Shown here in pieces: positions 1-6,705 of a DNA stretch of 55,023 bases (positions are counted from its first letter, which is position 1; each line of letters opens with the position of its first letter). Under the pieces are notes generated by a model. It was not told the DNA's origin. It did no database searches and worked only from the letters and a program-made list of their open reading frames with translations. A program made the translations under genes and the position numbers. The stretch lies in assembly GCA_902780495.1 (NCBI GenBank), contig CACZFM010000012.1, positions 1 to 55,023 of the forward strand, read 5' to 3'. The DNA comes from an uncultured Bacteroidales bacterium. Its GTDB lineage: Bacteria; Bacteroidota; Bacteroidia; Bacteroidales; Paludibacteraceae.

Positions 1-32
1 GATATACACGCTATCTCTCTCAAAAGCGGGTG

Positions 33-64
33 CAAAGGTACTGCTTTTTTTTGAACTGACCAAA
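33..64 (-). promoter_or_regulatory. Leftward promoter for a gene beyond the left edge
   Basis: On the minus strand there is a TTTG box (plus-strand 61-64), a 20-bp spacer containing an A-tract, and TACCTTTG (33-40), the Bacteroidota -33/-7 arrangement. Transcription would leave the window to the left, so its gene is not visible. Confidence 0.75.
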
Positions 65-359
65 TGTTTTTGCACTTTTTTGTAAAAAAAGTCTGTAATC
101 TATTGATAATCAGCGTTCGCGTATTGTTGATATTTTGGCGAGATTTCGGGATAGGTAGTGAAACGGGATGGATTGGCTTATGAGAGAGAGAGGATTGGCC
201 ATCGGAAAGATGGGAATTTGAGAATAGACGCTTGTACTTTCATTATAATATACGCGAAGCGTGCGTAATGCGCGCGTGCGATGGCGGTAAGGAACGAGAA
301 ATCCGGAGTTTCTCAAAAACAGGGGATGCGGCAGCCCAATAGCCCGATAATGGCCCTGT
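65..359. other. Intergenic spacer, no gene seen
   Basis: Nothing coding is supported here. The stretch 150-225 has a loose repetition; for example GGATTGGC occurs twice 22 bp apart, which fits the 11-bp period seen in the array that follows. The spacer lies between two divergent promoters. Confidence 0.5.
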
Positions 360-469
360 TATCTATCGTATATCTAACGTATATCTATCGTATATCTATC
401 GTGTATCTATCGTGTATCTATCGTATATCTATCGTGTATCTATCGTATATCTATCGTATATCTATCGTG
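360..469 (+). repeat. Tandem array, 10 units of 11 bp (TATCTATCGTR)
   Basis: Ten contiguous 11-bp units. All read TATCTATCGTA or TATCTATCGTG except unit 2, which reads TATCTAACGTA. The array sits upstream of the udk promoter. A related array in reverse orientation lies at 52514-52634, with the same kind of unit-2 variant and the same flanks (CCCTGTTA before, TTTAAC after). In one frame it reads as a repetitive peptide (YRISIVYLS), which I regard as a translation artefact. Confidence 0.95.
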
Positions 470-505
470 TTTAACCTGAAAATTGTCCGAAAATTGTCCA
501 AAAAA

Positions 506-537
506 TTTGTATATTTGAAAAAAAAGCAGTACCTTTG
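506..537 (+). promoter_or_regulatory. udk operon promoter
   Basis: TTTG at 506-509, 20-bp spacer with an A8 tract, TACCTTTG at 530-537. The predicted start of transcription near 544 leaves a leader of about 25 nt before the ATG at 569. This excludes the longer upstream reading frame that runs through the repeat array. Confidence 0.85.
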
Positions 538-568
538 CAGCGTAAACCCACAAACCCCATCATCAACC

Positions 569-1183
569 ATGTTCATCATCGGCATTGCGGGCGGCACCGG
601 CTCGGGTAAAACAACGGTGGTAAGAAAACTGATTGAACGTCTTCCTAAAGGCGAAGTGACCGTCATTCCTCTGGATTCGTACTACAACGACAGTTCGGAT
701 GTTCCTGCCGAAGAGCGTCAGAAAATCAATTTCGACCACCCGAACGCGTTCGAATGGACACTGCTGGAGCAACATCTCCGCGAGTTGAAAGCGGGTAAGG
801 CAGTAGAGCAGCCGATATACGACTATATCACATCCAGCCGTCAGAAAGAGACGGTACATGTGGAACCGAGCGAAATCATCATTGTGGAAGGCATCCTGAC
901 ACTTCACAACCCGGACCTACGCGAACAGATGGACTTGTGCGTGTTTGTTGACGCAGATGCCGATGATCGTCTGATACGCGTTATCCGCCGTGATATCGTG
1001 GAACGCGGCCGTACGGTGGATACCGTGATTGAACGCTATCAGCGTGTGCTGAAACCGATGCATGAACAGTTCATCGAGCCGTGCAAACGCTATGCGCATG
1101 TGATTATCCCCCAAGGCGGTCACAACAATGCCGCTATCAACATGATGGCGAAATTCATCAAACAACAACTGAAAGACAACTAA
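569..1183 (+). CDS. udk: Uridine kinase
   Basis: A 204-residue cytoplasmic P-loop kinase that phosphorylates uridine and cytidine with ATP or GTP in pyrimidine salvage. The Walker A motif GGTGSGKT spans residues 8-15. It is followed by the family's DSYY segment, the FDHPNAFEW segment for nucleoside binding, and the IVEGI strand with IRRDIVERGR near the C-terminal third. Length fits the family. The ATG at 569 puts the P-loop at the usual distance from the N terminus and lies just downstream of a strong promoter. The chromate transporter gene begins 6 bp after its stop, so they are probably co-transcribed, though no functional link is obvious. Confidence 0.96.
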   Translation: MFIIGIAGGTGSGKTTVVRKLIERLPKGEVTVIPLDSYYNDSSDVPAEERQKINFDHPNAFEWTLLEQHLRELKAGKAVEQPIYDYITSSRQKETVHVEPSEIIIVEGILTLHNPDLREQMDLCVFVDADADDRLIRVIRRDIVERGRTVDTVIERYQRVLKPMHEQFIEPCKRYAHVIIPQGGHNNAAINMMAKFIKQQLKDN

Positions 1184-1189
1184 CCGCAC

Positions 1190-1588
1190 GTGTTTTTCCA
1201 ACTGCTTTGGACCTATCTGAAGATAGGCACTTTCACCCTGGGCGGCGGATATGCCATGTTACCACTGATTGAAAAAGAAGTGGTGGACCGTCATCAGTGG
1301 CTGGACGGGAAAGAGTTTCTGAACATGATGGCTCTGGCGCAGGCTGCTCCGGGACTGATTGCTATCAACTCGGCTATCTTTTTGGGTCACCGTCTGTATG
1401 GTTGGAAAGGCGTGATAGCCTGCGTGTTAGGCGCGGCATTGCCAAGCATTGTGATTATTCTGCTGATAGCCATGTTCTTTACGAATATCCGTGAGAACGC
1501 GACGGTAGAGGCAGTTTTCCGCGGCATCCGTCCCGCCGTAGTGGGTCTGATTGTCGCCGCTGTGATACGCCTGGTACGCAAGATATAA
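1190..1588 (+). CDS. Chromate transporter half-subunit, C-terminally short
   Basis: A CHR-family (chromate/sulfate ion transporter) membrane protein of 132 residues, starting with GTG 6 bp after udk. It has the family repeat features: FTLGGGYAMLP near the N terminus, then QAAPGLIAIN, then hydrophobic segments ending RPAVVGLIVAAVIRLVRKI. In Bacteroidota this transporter is normally made as two separate halves of about 180 residues each. The second half follows at 1604 with full length, but this half stops right after the segment leading into its last membrane helices, so about 50 residues appear to be missing. The rest of the frame is intact. It may be a shortened functional half or an early pseudogene. 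Confidence 0.85.
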   Translation: MFFQLLWTYLKIGTFTLGGGYAMLPLIEKEVVDRHQWLDGKEFLNMMALAQAAPGLIAINSAIFLGHRLYGWKGVIACVLGAALPSIVIILLIAMFFTNIRENATVEAVFRGIRPAVVGLIVAAVIRLVRKI

Positions 1589-1603
1589 ACCGAACATCCG
1601 ATT

Positions 1604-2167
1604 ATGCTATACCTCCAACTCTTTCTCAGTTTTCTCAAAGTCGGGCTTTTAGGGTTCGGCGGCGGTATGGCTATCATATCGCTGATTCAAGAAGAGGTGA
1701 TTTCGCATGGGTGGATGACACAAAACGAATATATCGACATCATCGCCATTTCGCAGGTGACTCCCGGTCCGATAGGGATAAACTGCGCGACCTATGTGGG
1801 TTATACGGCAGGCGGCATAGCGGGCAGCCTGATTGCCAGCACCGCCATCATCCTGCCGAGTCTGGTTATCATGCTGACAATCTGCTATATCTATGACAGG
1901 CTGAGCGAACGATGGAGCGAAAACAAAGTGTTTCAAGGCATTATGCGCGTGATACGCATACTGGTGGTGTTGCTAATTGCACATGCCGCATATACGCTGA
2001 TTACTCCGGCATCGTTCATTGACTACAAGAGCTGGGTCATCTTTTTCACCGTGACCCTTCTGACCACGCTGCCGATGTTCGTCAAAAACAAGATGACCGA
2101 TATAGCCGGTCATCCTATTCTGCTGATTATTCTCGCCGGCATAGCCGGATATGCCCTTTACGGCTAA
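1604..2167 (+). CDS. Chromate transporter, second half-subunit
   Basis: A 187-residue inner-membrane protein of the CHR family and partner of the preceding half. The family repeat is visible as LLGFGGGMAIISLIQEEV near the start and QVTPGPIGINCATYVGY after it, followed by a hydrophobic C-terminal half ending ILAGIAGYALYG. Full length for a half-subunit. It lies 15 bp downstream of the first half in the udk transcript. Its stop is one base away from the stop of the convergent helicase gene, so there is no room for a separate terminator. Confidence 0.92.
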   Translation: MLYLQLFLSFLKVGLLGFGGGMAIISLIQEEVISHGWMTQNEYIDIIAISQVTPGPIGINCATYVGYTAGGIAGSLIASTAIILPSLVIMLTICYIYDRLSERWSENKVFQGIMRVIRILVVLLIAHAAYTLITPASFIDYKSWVIFFTVTLLTTLPMFVKNKMTDIAGHPILLIILAGIAGYALYG

Positions 2168-2168
2168 A

Positions 2169-4448
2169 TCAGATACGCTCCAGTTTGGCAAAGGTCATGA
2201 GCAAGGTTTTCTTGCCGGGTCCGTCGAACTGGATATCGATTTTGTCGTTGTCGTTCTCGCGATAGATACGCAGGATATTCCCTTCTCCGAAGACACGGTG
2301 CCTTACGCGGTCGCCAGGGAACAAGCCTCCGGTGCTGTCGGCCGTGAGTTCCGCCGTATCGCTTTTCGTCTTGCTGGAGTTGAGAGATACGAGTTTGCCG
2401 GTGCCCCTGAGCGATGCCGTGGCTTTGGCGTTCTGCTTGGCATCCAGCAAGGATGAGGTGGCAGCACGCGGCATGGCAGGTTTTTCCGCCGCACGCCCCT
2501 CCTGCAAGGAGATGAACTGGCCATCAATGTCATTCAAGAAGCGTGAGGGAGATGAGAAATTGACTGTACCGTTCTTAAAGCGCTGGCGCGCGTAACTCAT
2601 GTGGCAATGCTTCATCGCACGGGTGATGGCCACATACAAAAGGCGGCGTTCCTCCTCAATCTCAGTGGGCGAAGTGCAGAACTGAGACGGGAAGAGGTTC
2701 TCTTCCATTCCGACAATATAGACTTCGGCAAACTCCAATCCTTTGGCCGCATGAACGGTCATCAAGGTTACCCGCGGCGTGGTGTCGTCCAGTTTTTCGT
2801 CCTGATCGGTCAAAAGACTTACTTCCGACAAGAAATCCTGCACCGGCGTAAAGGATATGCCTTCTTCCGTGCGCTGGTCCACAAACTGATGGATACCTGC
2901 CAAGAGTTCGTCCAGATTCTCTTTGCGGTCCTGTCCTTCAGGCGTTTTGTCCATCTGCGCCGCCGCCATAACGCCCGACTCGCGCAACATGGTATCAGCC
3001 GCCGTGTAAGCGTTCTCCGTCTCTATCAGGTCGCAGAAACGGTGCATCATCTGTGCGAAGTCTTTCAGGCGCTTCATGGTTGTGACCGAGACCGGCAACT
3101 CCGCAGCCACGGGATTGCAGATGACATCGAACATCGAGATATTCTGTTTCACCGCACATTCGGCAATCTTGCGCAGCGTGGTGTCACCAATACCGCGTGA
3201 CGGGTAATTTATCACGCGCAACAAAGCCTCATTGTCCCGCAAGTTAGACGCGAGACGCAGGTAGCAAATGGCGTCTTTTATCTCTTTGCGTTGGTAGAAA
3301 GAGGTGCTGCCGTAGATGCGGTACGGGATGCCCAGCCGGCGCAGTTCGTTCTCAAATCCGCGGGACTGCGCATTGGTGCGGTAGAGAATAGCGACTCCGT
3401 TGAGTTTGTCACCCTTGATACGCTTGATTTCCTGCGCCACGGACTGCGCTTCGTCACGGTCGGACATATAAGCACGGAGGCTGATTTTATCGCCCTTGTC
3501 GTTTTCGGAATAGACATCCTTGAAGATTTGCCGTTCGTTGTGCTTAATAAGGGAATTGGCCGCCTGCACGATGGTTTGAGTAGAGCGATAGTTGCGCTCC
3601 AGTTTGAAAAGTTTGGATGTCTTGTAATCCTGCTGGAAGCCCAATATATTGCGTATGTCCGCGCCACGGAAAGAGTAGATAGACTGCGCATCGTCACCCA
3701 CCACACATACTTTGTTCTGCGGTTCCGCCAGCATTTTAACAAGGAGGTACTGCGCATAGTTCGTGTCCTGATACTCATCCACCAGCACATATTGGAAGAT
3801 GTCCTGATAGTACTTGAGCGTTTCCTTGTTCTCTTGGAAGAGACGGCAGGCCTGCATGAGCAAGTCGTCGAAATCCATCGCATTTGCTGCCTTCAGCCGC
3901 AGCGTATAGAGTTGGTAGAGTTCCGCCATGTCATAGAGCCGGTCAAAGCGGTCGCGCTTGGTGCACTCCTGATTGGCGGCATAGGCTTCGGGCGTCATCA
4001 GCATGTTTTTGGCAGCCGATATGCGCCCAAAGACGGTGGAGGGTTTGTATATTTTGTCGTCCAACTGGCGTTCGCGGACAAGCTGCTTGACGACAGACTG
4101 GCTATCCGCTGTGTCGTAAATAGAGAAATCCCTGGTGTAGCCGAGCTTTTCAGCTTCCTGACGCAGGATTTTGGCGCAGATGCTGTGGAATGTGCCCATC
4201 CAGAGGTAGCGCGCCTGCTCTTCTCCCACCAGATGGCGTATGCGCTCTTTCATTTCCCGTGCGGCTTTGTTGGTAAAGGTCAGCGCCAAGATATTGTTGG
4301 AGCGTATGCCATGCTCCAAGAGCCATGCGATTTTGTAGGTGAGTACGCGCGTTTTTCCGGAACCGGCTCCGGCAATAATGAGGGACGGTCCATCGTTGTA
4401 AAGGACGGCCTCTTGCTGGGAAGGATTTAAGTCAATACGTATATCCAT
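2169..4448 (-). CDS. pcrA: ATP-dependent DNA helicase, UvrD/PcrA type
   Basis: A 759-residue superfamily 1A 3'-5' helicase of DNA repair and replication-fork processing. Visible motifs are Walker A AGAGSGKT (residues 26-33), TFTNKAAREM (Ia), the DEYQDTN box (II), QSIYSFRGA (III), the NYRST segment (IV), TVHAAKGLEF (V) and YVAITRA (VI). The C-terminal 80 residues contain GDRVRHRVFGEGNI, like the RNA-polymerase-binding Tudor-like tail of PcrA. I start at the ATG at 4448; a TTG three codons upstream gives no better N terminus. Two leftward promoters precede it (4485-4516 and 4682-4713). UvrD is an equally fair name. Confidence 0.95.
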   Translation of the reverse strand: MDIRIDLNPSQQEAVLYNDGPSLIIAGAGSGKTRVLTYKIAWLLEHGIRSNNILALTFTNKAAREMKERIRHLVGEEQARYLWMGTFHSICAKILRQEAEKLGYTRDFSIYDTADSQSVVKQLVRERQLDDKIYKPSTVFGRISAAKNMLMTPEAYAANQECTKRDRFDRLYDMAELYQLYTLRLKAANAMDFDDLLMQACRLFQENKETLKYYQDIFQYVLVDEYQDTNYAQYLLVKMLAEPQNKVCVVGDDAQSIYSFRGADIRNILGFQQDYKTSKLFKLERNYRSTQTIVQAANSLIKHNERQIFKDVYSENDKGDKISLRAYMSDRDEAQSVAQEIKRIKGDKLNGVAILYRTNAQSRGFENELRRLGIPYRIYGSTSFYQRKEIKDAICYLRLASNLRDNEALLRVINYPSRGIGDTTLRKIAECAVKQNISMFDVICNPVAAELPVSVTTMKRLKDFAQMMHRFCDLIETENAYTAADTMLRESGVMAAAQMDKTPEGQDRKENLDELLAGIHQFVDQRTEEGISFTPVQDFLSEVSLLTDQDEKLDDTTPRVTLMTVHAAKGLEFAEVYIVGMEENLFPSQFCTSPTEIEEERRLLYVAITRAMKHCHMSYARQRFKNGTVNFSSPSRFLNDIDGQFISLQEGRAAEKPAMPRAATSSLLDAKQNAKATASLRGTGKLVSLNSSKTKSDTAELTADSTGGLFPGDRVRHRVFGEGNILRIYRENDNDKIDIQFDGPGKKTLLMTFAKLERI

Positions 4449-4484
4449 AGTATTCAAATAATCTCTTTTTTAGAAACTTTTGTG

Positions 4485-4516
4485 CAAAGATACTGCTTTT
4501 TTTTCGAATATGCAAA
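4485..4516 (-). promoter_or_regulatory. pcrA proximal promoter
   Basis: On the minus strand TTTG (plus 4513-4516), a 20-bp spacer with an A8 tract, and TATCTTTG (plus 4485-4492). The ATG is about 37 bases downstream of the -7 box. Confidence 0.85.
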
Positions 4517-4545
4517 TATTTGGCGATTTTTTCGGAGTTTATCCC

Positions 4546-4622
4546 CTTACATGCGATTTACGAGCGACATACGGGACAGATAAGCTGACGATGAGCCGAC
4601 GATAAGCTGACGATAAGTTTAT
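4546..4622. repeat. 11-bp phased repeat array
   Basis: Seven consecutive 11-mers. The clearest four start at 4579: GATAAGCTGAC, GATGAGCCGAC, GATAAGCTGAC, GATAAGTTTAT. The three upstream ones (ending GCGA, GCGA, GGACA) are more degenerate. The unit is unrelated to that of 360-469, but the period and placement between divergent promoters are the same. Confidence 0.8.
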
Positions 4623-4681
4623 CCTTTTTGCCCCTTTTCCCAATTCGCTGCAAAAGTAGTGGAAATTTTCATTTCCGGCTG

Positions 4682-4713
4682 CAAAGGTACAACATTTTTT
4701 TGAATTGTGCAAA
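4682..4713 (-). promoter_or_regulatory. Second leftward promoter upstream of pcrA
   Basis: On the minus strand TTTG (plus 4710-4713), a 20-bp spacer, and TACCTTTG (plus 4682-4689). The only leftward gene is pcrA, so this would be a distal promoter whose transcript crosses the 11-bp array. A further CTACTTTTG-like box at 4651-4658 lacks a matching TTTG. Confidence 0.65.
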
Positions 4714-4740
4714 TACTCTCGCGTAATTTTACACGTTTTA

Positions 4741-4772
4741 TTTGCATATTCCAAATTTTTGCAGTACCTTTG
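4741..4772 (+). promoter_or_regulatory. Promoter of the exonuclease-methyltransferase-uvrA run
   Basis: TTTG at 4741-4744, a 20-bp spacer, TACCTTTG at 4765-4772. The start codon at 4790 is 18 bases downstream of the -7 box, giving a leader of about 10 nt. Confidence 0.85.
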
Positions 4773-4789
4773 TGGCCGTTTTTGAAACT

Positions 4790-5500
4790 ATGAAAGCGAA
4801 CCGGTTTGTACAACACATATCAAAAGACCTTATCCAATGGATGCCGTTGGTGCAGTTTGACGGAGAAGTGAAGGTGGTGGACAAGGATTCTGAGATTGCC
4901 CCTGCCGTTGCCTATCTCCGCAAACAGAAAGTGCTGGGCGTGGATACGGAAGCCCGCCCTTCGTTCAAGCGAGGCGTGCATTATCCGACGGCACTGCTGC
5001 AGATAGCCACCGCCGACAGGTGCTACCTGTTCCGCCTGACACATATCGGTATGCCCGCAGAACTGACAGAGATATTCGCATCGGCCGATATATGCAAAGT
5101 GGGATTGGCATTCAAAGACGACCTGACAGGCTTGAGACGACGTCGGGATTTCACGCCCCGTAACTGCGTGGACCTGCAACATATCGCCCGCCAATACGGC
5201 ATTATGGACATGGGATTGCAAAAGATGTTCGCTATCTGTTTCGGCAAGAAAATATCCAAATCCCAGCAACTTACCAACTGGGAAAACGCCCAACTCACGC
5301 CCGAACAGGCACGTTACGCATCCACTGACGCATGGGCTACACTGCTGATTTACAATGAACTGATGGCCACCGAACCGCTAAGTCCGGAAGAAGCCAACAA
5401 CCTTTATCGGGCCGAACTGGAACGACAATACGCCCACCAACAAGAAATGATTGCCGCCCGACAACAAACCACCCAAACCGTTAATTCCGTTACGCCATGA
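4790..5500 (+). CDS. 3'-5' exonuclease, RNase D/WRN-like (DnaQ fold)
   Basis: A 236-residue predicted nuclease consisting of one DEDD-type exonuclease domain. Motif I is VLGVDTEA, with metal-binding D52 and E54. An internal CVDLQHIARQYG segment fits motif II, and ARYASTDAWATL gives the YxxxD of motif III, making it DEDDy. There is no HRDC domain, so it is not a complete RNase D; the WRN-exonuclease-like single-domain class is the better match. Start chosen at the ATG just after the promoter; the upstream extension would precede the start of transcription. It overlaps the next gene by 4 bp (ATGA) and is followed by a short UvrA paralogue, which suggests a nucleic-acid maintenance role. Confidence 0.88.
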   Translation: MKANRFVQHISKDLIQWMPLVQFDGEVKVVDKDSEIAPAVAYLRKQKVLGVDTEARPSFKRGVHYPTALLQIATADRCYLFRLTHIGMPAELTEIFASADICKVGLAFKDDLTGLRRRRDFTPRNCVDLQHIARQYGIMDMGLQKMFAICFGKKISKSQQLTNWENAQLTPEQARYASTDAWATLLIYNELMATEPLSPEEANNLYRAELERQYAHQQEMIAARQQTTQTVNSVTP

Positions 5501-6699
5501 CCACCATCCAACTCAAGCCCAACAAACAAGATTCCCTGCTCCGCTTTCATCCGTGGGTGTTCTCCGGTGCTATCCAAAAAATCGTTCTGGACAAGGACTA
5601 TCCATACGCCGAGCCCCAAGAAGGCGAAGTGGTGAAAGTGGTTGATTTCAACGGAAAAATAATGGGTGTCGGGCATTATCAGATAGGGTCTATCGCGGTA
5701 AGAATGTTGCTATTCGGGGCAGACAACCTTCCATCCTCCTTCTGGCACGACCGTATTGCACAGGCATACCGTATGCGACGCACATTAGGACTGATTTCAT
5801 CAAACAACAACACCTATCGTCTGGTTCATGGAGAAGGTGATTTTCTGCCGGGTCTCATTGTGGACATCTACCGCAATACCGCAGTGGTGCAAGCGCATTC
5901 CATCGGTATGCACCTCACACGACACCGGATTGCAGAAGCGGTGGCAAGCGTTGTGGAAGAAGTAGAGAACGTATATTACAAATCCGACGATACACTTCCG
6001 TTCAAAGCCCAAATAGAGGGCGAAAAGACGGGTTATCTCATTGGAAACGGTTCGGACGAGGAATTCTGGGCGACCGAAAACGGTTTGTCGTTCCGCATTG
6101 ACTGGTTGCGCGGGCAAAAGACCGGTTTCTTCATTGACCAGCGTGAGAATCGCGCCATGGTGGAACATTATGCATCCGGCAAAGACGTGCTGAACATGTT
6201 CTGCTATACAGGCGGTTTCTCTGTGTATGCGCTGCGTGGCGGTGCCCGTTCGGTTCACTCAGTAGATGTGAGCGAAAAAGCCGTTGAACTGGTGCGAAAG
6301 AATGTGGAACACAACTTTCCCGACGATACGCGTCATACCGCCTTTGCCTCCGAAGCGTTCCGTTTCATGGAAGATATACGGGATAAATATGACCTTATCA
6401 TCCTTGACCCGCCCGCCTTTGCCAAACATCGCGATGCCGTTCGTAACGCTTTGCGCGGCTACCAACGCCTCAACGCCAAAGCTATACGCGAAATACGTCC
6501 GGGTGGACTGCTGTTCACTTTCTCCTGCTCGCAAGCAGTGGATAAAGAACATTTCCGCCTTGCCGTTTTCTCCGCCGCAGCAGAAGTAGGGCGGAACGTG
6601 CGAATCCTGCACCAACTCCATCAACCCCAAGATCACCCTGTGAACATCTACCATCCGGAAGGAGAATACCTAAAAGGACTGGTGCTGCAAGTGGAATAA
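5497..6699 (+). CDS. rlmI: Class I SAM-dependent rRNA methyltransferase, RlmI-like
   Basis: A 400-residue enzyme predicted to methylate a cytosine C5 of 23S rRNA. The first 75 or so residues form a PUA-like domain (FHPWVFSGAI, with GEVVKVVDFNGK). The C-terminal half is a Rossmann methyltransferase: the SAM loop NMFCYTGGFSVYAL, acidic VDVSEKAVEL, the LDPPAFAK motif, and FSCSQAV carrying the predicted catalytic cysteine. Length is typical. The start codon overlaps the exonuclease stop (ATGA), implying translational coupling. The exact target base is inferred from the family only. Confidence 0.92.
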   Translation: MTTIQLKPNKQDSLLRFHPWVFSGAIQKIVLDKDYPYAEPQEGEVVKVVDFNGKIMGVGHYQIGSIAVRMLLFGADNLPSSFWHDRIAQAYRMRRTLGLISSNNNTYRLVHGEGDFLPGLIVDIYRNTAVVQAHSIGMHLTRHRIAEAVASVVEEVENVYYKSDDTLPFKAQIEGEKTGYLIGNGSDEEFWATENGLSFRIDWLRGQKTGFFIDQRENRAMVEHYASGKDVLNMFCYTGGFSVYALRGGARSVHSVDVSEKAVELVRKNVEHNFPDDTRHTAFASEAFRFMEDIRDKYDLIILDPPAFAKHRDAVRNALRGYQRLNAKAIREIRPGGLLFTFSCSQAVDKEHFRLAVFSAAAEVGRNVRILHQLHQPQDHPVNIYHPEGEYLKGLVLQVE

Positions 6700-6705
6700 A
6701 GCCAG

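Noticed and set aside
360..469. CRISPR-like array
   Set aside because: Units are 11 bp, contiguous and without spacers, and no cas genes are present.
281..568. N-terminal extension of the udk frame through the 11-bp array
   Set aside because: It lies mostly upstream of the promoter and encodes low-complexity repeats; the true P-loop start is at 569.
4539..4754. Small leftward frame upstream of pcrA
   Set aside because: It consists of promoter and repeat sequence, has no recognisable protein pattern and spans two promoters.
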